The notes: generated from the sequence alone by a model not told the origin. Counted from the stretch's first letter, positions 1-8,076 are shown. The stretch is DNA of 9,760 nucleotides from Alphaproteobacteria bacterium (GCA_023259875.1 JALRFL010000196.1:1-9760), one strand, 5' to 3'. Made by a program: numbers and translations.

Positions 1-1877
1 GAACCACCATGCTCAACGACAACTGCAATGGCATATTTGGGTTTATCCAATGGGGCGTATCCTACAAAAAGGGCGTGATCCCGAAATTTCCACGGTCTAT
101 CCATATTATCCACAATGCCGCGTTCACGCTCTGCTTTAGTGATCCGCTTGACCTGAACAGTGCCTGTTTTACCAGCCATTTTAATCCCTTCGAGGTCTAA
201 CTGATAATGGCGTGCTGTTCCTTTTTCACCGCCTAGGACAGCCTCCATCCCGCGCCTGACAATAGACAGTGAGGATTCGGAAACCCCAATTGCCGAGGCA
301 TCAGAATCTAGTGAGGCTTGCATGAGTTGTGGGCTGACTTGAAACTTTCCATTTGCAAGGCGAGCGGTCATCACCGCCAACTGAATAGGCGTCGTTAACA
401 CATAGCCCTGACCGATTGAGGCCACCACCGTTTCCCCGGGTGTCCAGACCTCACCAATTTGCTGTTCTTTCCATTTTTTGTCAGGCATCAGCCCGGGTTT
501 TTCCCCCGGTATCATGATATCTGTTGGTATTCCGATGCCAAATCTCTTTGCCATGCTGGCGATGCGCTGGATTCCGGTTTTAAGCGCCAATTCATAAAAA
601 AAGACATCACAGGACTGTTCAAGAGCACTGATCACATTGACATTGCCATGACCATATTTAAACCAGCAGTGAAAGCGGGCATTACCCAAATCTTTATGAC
701 CGGGGCAAAAGAAACGGGTCTTTTCGTTGATAATGCCAGCTTCTAACGCCGCTAGCGCAACGATCATCTTAAAGGTTGAACCGGGGGCATATTGCCCTTT
801 GATGCTTCGGTCTAATAACGGAATTCGAGGGTGATTTACCAGCTTTCCCCAATCCTCGGTGCTGATCCGCCGTGATAGCAGATTGGGATCAAAGGTGGGT
901 GTTGAAACAATGGTCTTTAGCGCCCCTGTTTCAATATCAATGACCACAACCGAACCTGTTTCTGGTGGCACAACGCGGCCAAGGCTGTCTTCAAACACAA
1001 ATCCTTCTGTTTCTGACACCGCGCTAGCCAATTCAGGGTCTGCCGCTAACGCACGTTGCACCTTTGCGTCACTATAAGAAATTGGTTTGTTACGCCCCCT
1101 GCGAAGAATACTAGTGGCGTAGGATTGCAAATTAATATCAATCGTTAGATTGATGTCCTTACCCGGCGTTGCCGCCTCCTCAATGGATTTATTGATTGGC
1201 CGGCCAAGGGCATTAACCAACACCCTTTCTTGTCCCGGCAATCCCCTTAACTGTTCCTCTAGGGCGTGTTCAACACCGGATTTGCCGTTTTGCATATTCA
1301 CCATATCTGGTAACACGCGGCCAGAGGCAATATCATCTTCGCTAACTCGCCCCACATATCCCGTCAGATGCCCTGTCAGCAAGCCTTGGGGATAGATGCG
1401 TTTTTCGATGCGATCAAAACTCACCCCCGGCAATTCTGGGCCTCGCACCACGACCCTTGCCACCTCACGCTGGGTCAGATCGTCACGAATAATCAATGGC
1501 AGATACGATGGCCGTTTTTCTGCCTTTTGCATTAATTCATCAATCTGAAGATCATCCAATGAGATGAGTTCAGATAAGCTGCGCAAAGATTGATAAAGGT
1601 CTTTGGTATAACTTGGCACAATATTGAGGGCATAGGCCTCAGCGTTGCCAGCAAGCAGGCGGCCTTCGCTGTCAAATATGCGCCCACGCGAGGGCGGCAA
1701 CATTTTATAATCAAACCGATTCCGATTTGATAACGCCTCATAACGGCTGGATTCCATGATTTGTAAGTAAAACAGTCGCCCCAGCAAGGCTGAAGTCAAG
1801 CCCACCTGCCCGCCAATCAGCAAAAAGGATCGCCGCGATAAGGTATGCTCAAACTGCTTAGCCTTACGAGTGATCAT
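1..1877 (-). CDS. mrdA: Penicillin-binding protein 2 (peptidoglycan DD-transpeptidase of the elongasome), C-terminus off the window
   Basis: This is the class B penicillin-binding protein that cross-links side-wall peptidoglycan together with RodA and MreBCD. 625 codons are present and the frame is open at base 1. From the N-terminus there is a short basic cytoplasmic tail, one membrane anchor (about residues 17-40), a pedestal domain with the RGRIFD motif, and the transpeptidase domain. The active-site motifs are all visible: STFK with nucleophile Ser367, SCD at 422-424 (the SxN-equivalent motif, SSD in E. coli PBP2), and KTGT at 570-573. By comparison with the 633-residue E. coli protein, only a short C-terminal piece should be missing. 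The start ATG overlaps the mreD stop as ATGA, with an AGG five bases upstream, so translation is probably coupled to mreD. The ATFK-type position and full motif set argue against FtsI, as does the mreBCD context. Confidence 0.95.
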   Translation of the reverse strand, partial: MITRKAKQFEHTLSRRSFLLIGGQVGLTSALLGRLFYLQIMESSRYEALSNRNRFDYKMLPPSRGRIFDSEGRLLAGNAEAYALNIVPSYTKDLYQSLRSLSELISLDDLQIDELMQKAEKRPSYLPLIIRDDLTQREVARVVVRGPELPGVSFDRIEKRIYPQGLLTGHLTGYVGRVSEDDIASGRVLPDMVNMQNGKSGVEHALEEQLRGLPGQERVLVNALGRPINKSIEEAATPGKDINLTIDINLQSYATSILRRGRNKPISYSDAKVQRALAADPELASAVSETEGFVFEDSLGRVVPPETGSVVVIDIETGALKTIVSTPTFDPNLLSRRISTEDWGKLVNHPRIPLLDRSIKGQYAPGSTFKMIVALAALEAGIINEKTRFFCPGHKDLGNARFHCWFKYGHGNVNVISALEQSCDVFFYELALKTGIQRIASMAKRFGIGIPTDIMIPGEKPGLMPDKKWKEQQIGEVWTPGETVVASIGQGYVLTTPIQLAVMTARLANGKFQVSPQLMQASLDSDASAIGVSESSLSIVRRGMEAVLGGEKGTARHYQLDLEGIKMAGKTGTVQVKRITKAERERGIVDNMDRPWKFRDHALFVGYAPLDKPKYAIAVVVEHGG

Positions 1878-2398
1878 TTTAACCTGCGCATCAGTTCAAG
1901 TAAGGATAATTCCAATTTATAAATTCCGATCATAACCGGAAACAGCAAAACCGTAACGCTATACTGAAAAACCAGTGGCATGACAGCTGGAAGCCCCTGA
2001 TTAATCACAACAATGCAAATCCAAGTGTAAAACATCACGGCAATCATCACGGTGGCATATTCCAGCCAGATCAGCGATTGTTGAACATTTTTCAGCCGAT
2101 GCCGCGATAAGATGCCAAACAGATTCACCAAAATCATCGCCCCAGAAGTATAGCCAAGTGGCGCAGATTGCATCATGTCGTAGATTAAGCCAACACCGAT
2201 AAGGTTGATGAAATGATTCTGTTCTTCATCATAAATTGCTATCAAAAACACGATAGCAATCAAGAGTTTAGGAGAAACTCCAAAAAATAAGGGGAAATAT
2301 GCCAGTGCGATTTCCACAAAGGCAACAATGAACATGAGGGCAAAGTTAACGCATTGATGCTGAAGCGTTGGTGGGGATGCAATAGAACTTATCGCCAT
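1874..2398 (-). CDS. mreD: Rod shape-determining membrane protein MreD
   Basis: MreD is an integral inner-membrane protein that links MreC, MreB and the PBP2/RodA pair during lateral wall synthesis. At 174 residues it is the usual size. The sequence is almost entirely hydrophobic, with five or six predicted membrane segments (roughly 17-38, 43-56, 62-76, 84-97, 108-132 and 137-160) separated by short polar loops. A family-like signature DMMQSAPLGYTSG lies near residues 73-86 and the C-terminus is basic (MRRLK). The start is supported by GAGGAG eight bases upstream, inside the end of mreC; only 2 bases separate the mreC stop from this ATG. The stop overlaps the PBP2 start by ATGA. Sequence conservation in MreD is low, so the call rests on topology, signature and position together. 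Confidence 0.9.
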   Translation of the reverse strand: MAISSIASPPTLQHQCVNFALMFIVAFVEIALAYFPLFFGVSPKLLIAIVFLIAIYDEEQNHFINLIGVGLIYDMMQSAPLGYTSGAMILVNLFGILSRHRLKNVQQSLIWLEYATVMIAVMFYTWICIVVINQGLPAVMPLVFQYSVTVLLFPVMIGIYKLELSLLELMRRLK

Positions 2399-2400
2399 GC

Positions 2401-3351
2401 CTATTGCTCCTCATTTGCGGCATCACCTACCTTTTGACCAAAGGCATTTATCCCCTCAAGGCTAAAGCTATTGGTATCGTCAGGCAAAGGCGAATAACTT
2501 TGATCAGACACATCATCCCGTGGCATGTCATTTTCTTTTGGCCAACTGAGCACGGTGACAAAACTAAGGCGCTGTAAATCAACAACAGGTTTAACGCGAA
2601 TACGCTGATCCGTGATTTGAACCACTTTGCCAACTGGTAAACCGGCCGGAATCAAGCCGCCGTGACCTGATGTCTGAACCAACTCGCCTTGTTTGATCTC
2701 TGCTTGAGCTGGAACAAAGCGAAGATCAAGAAGACTGGCATTAACCCCTGCTGTGACCGCAGGCCAAGATGTGCCCGAAAGAATAACAGGGATCATGGCA
2801 TTTAGGTCTGTGATCAGCAAAACTTGGGCGTAAAATTCACCCACCTCAACCACCATCCCCACCAAACCATCCATGGTGGTAACCGTGTCGCCTTTGTTAA
2901 TGCCGGCTTTTGCCCCAGCATCAATCATCACGGCATGGGCAAAACTATCGGCATTAATGGCAATCACCCGGGCGGAGACAGCGTTCATCCCCTCAGGCAC
3001 AGGGAATTTGCTAAGCGCGCGCAACTGGCGATTTTCGGCGAGCAACACCGCCACTTCATTTTCCCAGCGGCGCAATTGTTGGACTTCTTCTTTGAGGCTA
3101 TTGTTTTCTTCGCGCAACTGCGCCACATTTTCAATGCCATCAATCATAATGCCTAAGGCGCGAAAAGGGACACTGACGGCCTCAGCCAACGGGGTAAAAA
3201 ATCCTGCTACCATACTGCGCAAGGAATTCATCGCCGTTATATCGGCTTTGCCTGCCAGCATTAAGACTACGCAGACCAAGAAAATGATCAGATGCGTAAA
3301 CAGGCCACCTGATCGACGCCCTTTCTTTCGCTCCGTCGCCATGTTGGGCAA
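2401..3351 (-). CDS. mreC: Rod shape-determining protein MreC, TTG start
   Basis: MreC is the periplasmic scaffold of the elongasome and activates PBP2. The 316-residue product has a basic cytoplasmic N-terminus (RKKGRR at 8-13), one membrane segment (about 17-34), a coiled coil rich in Glu, Asn and Leu (about 72-113) that mediates dimerisation in the family, and the paired beta-barrel domain (about 120-275) with conserved-looking stretches such as GLVGMV and SGHGGLIPAGLPVGKV. An acidic low-complexity tail of about 40 residues follows and is probably disordered. The start chosen is TTG at 3351, because AGAGGA lies seven bases upstream, just after the mreB stop. The first ATG, three codons in at 3342, would be 16 bases from that site. 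The gene sits 11 bases after mreB and 2 bases before mreD. Confidence 0.94.
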   Translation of the reverse strand: MPNMATERKKGRRSGGLFTHLIIFLVCVVLMLAGKADITAMNSLRSMVAGFFTPLAEAVSVPFRALGIMIDGIENVAQLREENNSLKEEVQQLRRWENEVAVLLAENRQLRALSKFPVPEGMNAVSARVIAINADSFAHAVMIDAGAKAGINKGDTVTTMDGLVGMVVEVGEFYAQVLLITDLNAMIPVILSGTSWPAVTAGVNASLLDLRFVPAQAEIKQGELVQTSGHGGLIPAGLPVGKVVQITDQRIRVKPVVDLQRLSFVTVLSWPKENDMPRDDVSDQSYSPLPDDTNSFSLEGINAFGQKVGDAANEEQ

Positions 3352-3362
3352 TGTGATTTCCT

Positions 3363-4403
3363 CTAATAGGCTCCCACCAGAACATTCTGAAGGGTTTTCA
3401 TTTCCTCAAGACAGCGCCCCGTTCCAAGGGCAACACAAGTAAGTGGATCATCAGCGATTGAAATCGGCAGGCCAGTTGCTTCACGGATGACGCTATCTAT
3501 TTCATTCAACAGCGCACCTCCGCCAGTAAGGACAATGCCCTTTTCAACAATATCCGCCGCCAATTCTGGTGGTGTTTGTTCCAGCGCGACCTTAACCCCT
3601 TCAACAATCTGACGAATAGAATCCGACAGGGCATCAGCCACTTGTGACTGGGTGATGATAATTTCTTTAGGCACCCCATTGACCAGATCGCGGCCACGCA
3701 CAGTTTCCTTGCGGCCTGATGATCCTTGGGGTTTCTGAGCAATGCCGATCTCTTTTTTGATCCGTTCAGCGGTGGATTCCCCAATCAACAGATTATGCGT
3801 CCGCCGCATATAACTGATCAAGGCTTCGTCAAACTTATCCCCGCCAACACGAACCGAGTGGGCATAAACAATGTTACCAAGGGACAGAATGGCCACCTCT
3901 GTGGTGCCGCCACCAATATCAACGACCATTGAACCTGATGGTTCGGTTACGGGCAGGCCAGCACCAATAGCCGCCGCCATGGGTTCTTCAATCAGATAGA
4001 CGCGCCGCGCACCAGCGGATTCAGCGGATTCCTGAATGGCTCTACGCTCAACCGCGGTTGATCCTGATGGCACACAGATAATCACCTGTGGGCTAGATAA
4101 TGGCATTTTGCCATTCACCTTGCGGATGAAGTGCTTGATCATTTCTTCGGCAACTTCAAAATCGGCAATAACGCCATCTGCCATGGGGCGAATAGCGCGG
4201 ATGTTACCGGGGGTTTTGCCTAGCATCTCTTTGGCTTCATCTCCTACCGCCAGCACTTGTTGCTTACCCTTAACTTGTGCGATGGCCACCACTGACGGCT
4301 CATTAAGGATAATGCCCTGACCTCTGACATATACAAGTGTATTGGCTGTACCAAGGTCAATTGCCAGATCATTGGAAAACAGACCTCGTATCATATTGAA
4401 CAT
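3363..4403 (-). CDS. mreB: Actin-like cell-shape protein MreB
   Basis: MreB is a bacterial actin homologue that binds ATP, forms membrane-bound antiparallel filaments and guides side-wall synthesis. With the start placed at 4403 it has 346 residues, the normal family length. The N-terminus (MFNMIRGLF) is short, hydrophobic and basic, as expected for the membrane-binding helix. Phosphate-1 motif DLGTANTL is at 16-23, EEPMAAAIGAG with the catalytic-type Glu140 at about 139-149, phosphate-2 motif DIGGGTTE at 162-169, and adenosine motif TGGG at 293-296. The frame stays open back to an ATG at 4487, but the added 28 residues look unlike any MreB, and that ATG falls on the likely -10 element of the promoter. 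The chosen ATG has no close Shine-Dalgarno; AGGGGG lies 21 bases upstream with a small hairpin between. It is the first gene of the mre operon. Confidence 0.96.
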   Translation of the reverse strand: MFNMIRGLFSNDLAIDLGTANTLVYVRGQGIILNEPSVVAIAQVKGKQQVLAVGDEAKEMLGKTPGNIRAIRPMADGVIADFEVAEEMIKHFIRKVNGKMPLSSPQVIICVPSGSTAVERRAIQESAESAGARRVYLIEEPMAAAIGAGLPVTEPSGSMVVDIGGGTTEVAILSLGNIVYAHSVRVGGDKFDEALISYMRRTHNLLIGESTAERIKKEIGIAQKPQGSSGRKETVRGRDLVNGVPKEIIITQSQVADALSDSIRQIVEGVKVALEQTPPELAADIVEKGIVLTGGGALLNEIDSVIREATGLPISIADDPLTCVALGTGRCLEEMKTLQNVLVGAY

Positions 4404-4485
4404 GATGGTTAAACGGCAAAGCCGCCCCCTAAAATTGACAAATTCATCTGTCTTTTTTGCATCCTGCCCCAAAAGGCACTCATCC

Positions 4486-4514
4486 ATAATAAACAGATAT
4501 TCGGCTCATCGGAA
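4486..4514 (-). promoter_or_regulatory. Candidate mreB operon promoter
   Basis: A -35-like TTCCGA (4514-4509) and a -10-like TATTAT (4491-4486) are separated by 17 bases. Transcription would start near 4479, giving a leader of about 76 bases before the mreB ATG at 4403. This supports the shorter MreB start. Placement after the ilvC terminator is sensible. Predicted by eye from sigma-70 consensus only. Confidence 0.45.
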
Positions 4515-4523
4515 CCGAATATC
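4496..4523. repeat. Perfect 9-base inverted repeat over the mreB promoter candidate
   Basis: The arms GATATTCGG and CCGAATATC (9 of 9 complementary) are separated by 10 bases, so their centres are 19 bases apart, close to two helical turns. The -35 candidate lies inside the spacer. This could be an operator for a dimeric regulator or an RNA hairpin left from ilvC read-through. No T-run follows in the minus direction, so as a terminator it would be weak. Confidence 0.5.
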
Positions 4524-4536
4524 ATGTTTTAATACA

Positions 4537-4560
4537 GAAATGTGGCTAAATCCAGCCACA
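4537..4560 (-). terminator. Rho-independent-type terminator after ilvC
   Basis: Seven base pairs TGTGGCT/AGCCACA enclose a six-base loop (stem 4541-4560), followed in the minus direction by TTTC. It begins 7 bases after the ilvC stop codon. The U-tract is short, so termination may be partial; position and stem quality make the call reasonable. Confidence 0.6.
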
Positions 4561-4567
4561 AGCGTGA

Positions 4568-5587
4568 TTAGTTTTTGGATTTATCAACCAGACGATTAGC
4601 GCCAATCCATGGCATCATGCCGCGCAAGGTTTCCCCTACGGCTTCAATCCGGTGGCTAGCGTGCTGACGGCGCGTGGCTTTGAACGAAGATTGGCGCGCT
4701 TTGTTTTCTAGCATCCAATCACGGGTGAACTTGCCTGACTGAATATCGGCCAGAATACCGCGCATCGCTGCCCTTGTCTCATCCGTGATGACGCGTGGGC
4801 CTGATACATATTCCCCATACTCGGCTGTGTTTGAGATGGAATAGTTCATATTGGCAATGCCGCCTTCATAAATTAGATCAACGATCAGTTTTACTTCATG
4901 CAAGCATTCAAAATAGGCCATCTCAGGGTCGTAACCTGCATCAACTAGCGTATCAAATCCAGCCTTAATCAACTCACAAAGCCCACCGCAAAGCACGGCC
5001 TGTTCACCAAACAGGTCGGTTTCACATTCTTGGCGGAATGTGGTTTCAATAATACCGGAACGGCCGCCACCAATAGCAGACGCATAAGATAGGCCAATAT
5101 CATGAGCGTTGCCTGATGCGTCCTGATGAACCGCCAACAAGCATGGCACACCGCCACCTTTCACATATTCACCACGAACCGTATGACCGGGGCCTTTAGG
5201 GGCAATCATAATCACATCAATATTATCCGCCGGAACAATCAGATCAAAATGCACATTTAACCCATGGGCAAAGGCCAGCGCCGCGCCCGGGCGAATGTTG
5301 CTGGCAATCTCATGTTCATAGATATCGGCCTGCAATTCATCAGGCGTAAGCATCATAATGACATCACCCCATGCCGCCGCTTCGGCCACATTCATGACTT
5401 TGAAGCCAGCGGATTTGGCCTTTGCCGCTGATGCTGACCCGTCACGCAGAGCAACAACCACATCCTTAGCCCCACTGTCTTTAAGATTAGCGGCGTGGGC
5501 ATGACCCTGACTGCCGTAACCAATGATGACGATTTTCTTAGATTTGATCAGATTGACATCAGCGTCACGATCATAATAAACGCGCAT
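4568..5587 (-). CDS. ilvC: Ketol-acid reductoisomerase (class I, NADPH type)
   Basis: IlvC converts 2-acetolactate or 2-aceto-2-hydroxybutyrate to the dihydroxy acid by a magnesium-dependent alkyl shift followed by NADPH reduction, the second shared step of branched-chain amino acid synthesis. The 339-residue length is that of the short class I enzyme. The Rossmann motif GYGSQG is at 23-28. The cofactor loop has Arg48, Ser51 and Ser53, typical of NADPH use. His108 (AFAHGLN) and the metal or substrate ligands Asp191, Glu195, Glu227, Glu231 and Ser252 are all present, as is the PKGPGH motif at 130-135. The start is supported by AAGGAG six bases upstream. The gap from ilvH is 21 bases, so the three ilv genes form one operon ending in the hairpin just downstream. 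Confidence 0.97.
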   Translation of the reverse strand: MRVYYDRDADVNLIKSKKIVIIGYGSQGHAHAANLKDSGAKDVVVALRDGSASAAKAKSAGFKVMNVAEAAAWGDVIMMLTPDELQADIYEHEIASNIRPGAALAFAHGLNVHFDLIVPADNIDVIMIAPKGPGHTVRGEYVKGGGVPCLLAVHQDASGNAHDIGLSYASAIGGGRSGIIETTFRQECETDLFGEQAVLCGGLCELIKAGFDTLVDAGYDPEMAYFECLHEVKLIVDLIYEGGIANMNYSISNTAEYGEYVSGPRVITDETRAAMRGILADIQSGKFTRDWMLENKARQSSFKATRRQHASHRIEAVGETLRGMMPWIGANRLVDKSKN

Positions 5588-5608
5588 TTTTATCTCCTTA
5601 GATTAAAC

Positions 5609-6160
5609 TTAATCTTTTGTTTCGTTTTGCGTGCGAATGGGCATATCAACATTGAGCCCTCTGGAAATAGCGGAAACGCCAGTTCGAGAAACTTCAACAT
5701 GACCAAGAGACCGCATCAATTCCACAAAAGCTGATATTTTTGAGCTGCTTCCTGTTACCTCAAATACAAAAGATTCTAGTGTGCTGTCTAGTGTATTAGC
5801 GCGAAAAGTGTCTGCTATCCGCAAAGCTTCAATTCGCGCCTCGCCCTTATTGACCACTTTGATCAATGCCAATTCTCTTTCGATATGCAAGCCTTGCTGG
5901 GTCAAATCGCGCACCATATGCACCGGAACAATCCGATCCAGTTGGGCTTTGACCTGTTCAATCACCATTGGCGTTCCCCGCGTAACAATCGAAATGCGAG
6001 ACAGGTTTTTCGTCTCATCAACGCCTGCCACGGTGAGGCTCTCAATATTGTAGCCACGGCCTGAAAACAAGCCAATAACCCGTGCCAGAACCCCCGGCTC
6101 GTTATCGACAAGAATGGATAGGGTATGACGAACTTCGTCGTTGTTCATATGTTGTGACAT
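5609..6160 (-). CDS. ilvH: Acetohydroxyacid synthase small (regulatory) subunit
   Basis: This is the regulatory partner of the adjacent IlvB catalytic subunit; in the family it raises activity and gives feedback inhibition by valine. The product has 183 residues. An ACT domain occupies about 11-85, opening with HTLSILVDNEPGVLARVIGLF and followed by the characteristic SGRGYNIESLTVA stretch. The C-terminal small-subunit domain follows (about 95-170) and holds the RELALIKV segment and the EVTG segment. The ATG at 6160 has AGAGG eight bases upstream; a second ATG four codons later is less well placed. Spacing is 23 bases from ilvB and 21 bases to ilvC, so it is co-transcribed with both. ilvN is an equally used name for this family. 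Whether this copy is valine-sensitive cannot be read from the sequence by eye. Confidence 0.96.
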   Translation of the reverse strand: MSQHMNNDEVRHTLSILVDNEPGVLARVIGLFSGRGYNIESLTVAGVDETKNLSRISIVTRGTPMVIEQVKAQLDRIVPVHMVRDLTQQGLHIERELALIKVVNKGEARIEALRIADTFRANTLDSTLESFVFEVTGSSSKISAFVELMRSLGHVEVSRTGVSAISRGLNVDMPIRTQNETKD

Positions 6161-6183
6161 GATCTTTGCCTCTGATACCAGCC

Positions 6184-8001
6184 TTAGACTAGCACCATGC
6201 CTTCTTCGGATACAGGTTTTGCCGCCTTGTCATTTGGCCCAAGCAGCATTTGATTATGGGTTGCCCCTGATGGGATCATGGGGAAACAATTTTCTTCTTT
6301 TGCCACCCTGACATCGACCAGAACAGGCCCATCAGTGCCCAGCATTTCATCAATAACCGGGTCAAGATCATCTGTGACTTTGGCCACTAATCCCTTCATT
6401 CCAAAACAATCTGCCAGTTTTTGAAAATCAGGCAAAGAGGCGGAATAGCTTTCTGAGTAACGGCCACCATGGATCAATTCTTGCCATTGCCGCACCATGC
6501 CCATCCATTCGTTATTGATGATGAAAATCTTAACCGGCAACTGATATTGCGCGATGGTTGATAACTCTTGCATATTCATCATAAACGAGGCTTCGCCAGC
6601 GATATCAATCACTGTTTTGCCGGGATTGCCAATCTGAACCCCCATGGCGGCAGGCAGACCATAGCCCATTGTGCCTAACCCCCCTGAGGTCATCCAACGC
6701 TTAGGGGCATTAAAGCCAAAATACTGTGCCGCCCACATCTGATGCTGGCCAACCTCGGTCGTAACATAAACATCATTGTCTTTGCATTTTTGCCATAACC
6801 GATGAATGGCATATTGCGGTTTAATAATGTCGCCCGTTTGGTTGTATTCAAGACAGCGCACCGCGCGCCATTCTTCGATCTTTTTCCACCATTCGGACAG
6901 AGCGTCTTTTTTTATCGCCGCTTTGCGTTTTTTCACCTCGTCCACCAGCATTTTAAGGGCAATGCCAGCATCACCTACAATGCCCAGATCAACGCGAATA
7001 TTTTTGTTGATAGAGGATTTATCAATATCAATGTGGATTTTTTGAGAATGCGGTGAAAACCCTGAGGTTAACCCCGTCACCCGATCATCAAACCGCGCCC
7101 CGACATTCAGCATGACATCACAATGATACATGGACATATTGGCCTCATAAGTGCCATGCATCCCCAACATACCAAGGAAATGTTTATCTTCGGATGGCAA
7201 AACGCCTAACCCCATCAAGGTGAGGGTTGTTGGAAAGCCCGTTAAGGCAACCAATTCCCGCAAATGTTCTGATGCCTCATCGCCTGAGTTAATGATGCCG
7301 CCACCGCCATAGATAATTGGGCGGCTAGCAGAAGTAATCATATCCGCCGCTTGCCGAATAGCGTCCGCATCCGGTGTCATCACTGGACGATAGCGGCTTA
7401 CCGCTTTGGTCTTAGCCGGTTCAACTTGACCCATATCAATCTCGGCAAACTGAATATCCTTGGGCAAATCCACAACCACTGGCCCCGGCCGGCCAGATGA
7501 CGCCACATGGAACGCTTCATAAAGCACAGGGACTAGGTTTTCAGCTTGCTTGACCAGATAATTGTGTTTGGTGCATGGGCGCGTGATGCCAACGGTATCC
7601 GCCTCTTGAAACGCATCATTCCCAATCAAATGGGTTGGCACTTGCCCTGTTAGGCATAAAATGGGGATGGAGTCCATGAGCGCATCAGTTAGCCCCGTCA
7701 CAGCGTTTGTTGCGCCCGGCCCTGATGTCACCAGCACCACCCCGACCTTGCCTGTGGAACGGGCATAACCTTCGGCGGCATGAACCGCCGCCTGTTCATG
7801 ACGAACCAGAATATGGCGAATGGAATTGCGCTTAAACAGCGCGTCATAAATCGGCAGAACCGCCCCACCAGGATAACCAAAGATCACCTCAACGCCCAAA
7901 TCTTCTAAAACACGAAGAACCGCGTCTGCCCCCGTCACAGCAAGATCGTTGCTGCTATCGGCTTTGCTCGCGTGGCTTTTAGGCTGGCTTGTCTTAGTCA
8001 T
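6184..8001 (-). CDS. ilvB: Acetohydroxyacid (acetolactate) synthase large catalytic subunit
   Basis: This thiamine-diphosphate enzyme condenses pyruvate with pyruvate or 2-ketobutyrate, the committed step of valine, leucine and isoleucine synthesis, using FAD and magnesium. From ATG 8001 it has 605 residues: a polar N-terminal tail of about 20, then the pyrimidine-binding domain with catalytic Glu69 in RHEQAAVHAAEGYAR, the central FAD-associated domain, and the C-terminal cofactor-binding domain. The magnesium motif reads GEAS at 469-472, with Asn497 of the IINNEW stretch as the paired ligand; most relatives have GDG or GDA, so an Asp-to-Glu change is seen at Glu470. The ATG has AAAAGG seven bases upstream. 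An in-frame TTG at 8019 is rejected because it overlaps the T-run of the upstream terminator and has no ribosome site. First gene of ilvB-ilvH-ilvC; ilvI is an alternative name. Confidence 0.96.
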   Translation of the reverse strand: MTKTSQPKSHASKADSSNDLAVTGADAVLRVLEDLGVEVIFGYPGGAVLPIYDALFKRNSIRHILVRHEQAAVHAAEGYARSTGKVGVVLVTSGPGATNAVTGLTDALMDSIPILCLTGQVPTHLIGNDAFQEADTVGITRPCTKHNYLVKQAENLVPVLYEAFHVASSGRPGPVVVDLPKDIQFAEIDMGQVEPAKTKAVSRYRPVMTPDADAIRQAADMITSASRPIIYGGGGIINSGDEASEHLRELVALTGFPTTLTLMGLGVLPSEDKHFLGMLGMHGTYEANMSMYHCDVMLNVGARFDDRVTGLTSGFSPHSQKIHIDIDKSSINKNIRVDLGIVGDAGIALKMLVDEVKKRKAAIKKDALSEWWKKIEEWRAVRCLEYNQTGDIIKPQYAIHRLWQKCKDNDVYVTTEVGQHQMWAAQYFGFNAPKRWMTSGGLGTMGYGLPAAMGVQIGNPGKTVIDIAGEASFMMNMQELSTIAQYQLPVKIFIINNEWMGMVRQWQELIHGGRYSESYSASLPDFQKLADCFGMKGLVAKVTDDLDPVIDEMLGTDGPVLVDVRVAKEENCFPMIPSGATHNQMLLGPNDKAAKPVSEEGMVLV

Positions 8002-8017
8002 TGTTCGGCCTTTTCTC

Positions 8018-8076
8018 AAAAAAAGTCATGGATACCGCCCCTTCTTGCCCAAGAAGTCATCCGGTACCCTGCATGA
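8018..8076 (-). terminator. Terminator-like attenuator structure in the ilvB leader
   Basis: Read on the minus strand, the outer stem GGGTACCG/CGGTATCC (8069-8062 with 8037-8030; eight pairs, one G-U) encloses an inner stem CTTCTT/AAGAAG with loop GGGC (8056-8041). The base is extended by TCAT/ATGA (8076-8073 with 8029-8026), leaving GCA bulged. One base later comes a run of seven T (8024-8018), and seven A (8089-8083) precede the structure. The T-run ends four bases before the ilvB ribosome binding site. No room remains for another promoter between it and ilvB, so conditional termination of the ilv operon is the simplest reading. Alternatively it ends miaA read-through, but then ilvB expression would have no start point downstream. 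Confidence 0.65.

Noticed and set aside
459..1395. Several plus-strand open frames of 72-95 codons opposite the PBP2 gene
   Set aside because: All are antisense to the penicillin-binding protein, whose STFK, SCD and KTGT motifs fix the true frame.
2873..3442. 189-codon plus-strand open frame opposite mreC and the mreB end
   Set aside because: It lies antisense to clearly conserved mreC and mreB coding sequence, gives an unrecognisable protein, and has no ribosome site; it is a shadow frame.
4405..4412. TTAACCAT, a CtrA-type half site just before mreB
   Set aside because: One 8-base half site is expected fairly often by chance in this length, it has no partner half site, and it lies downstream of the predicted transcript start.
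4404..4487. 28-residue N-terminal extension of MreB starting at ATG 4487
   Set aside because: The extension has no MreB-like sequence, the family starts at the short hydrophobic helix, and the ATG overlaps the likely -10 element.
8002..8019. Upstream TTG start for IlvB at 8019
   Set aside because: It falls within the T-run of the leader terminator and has no ribosome site, while ATG 8001 has AAAAGG at good spacing.
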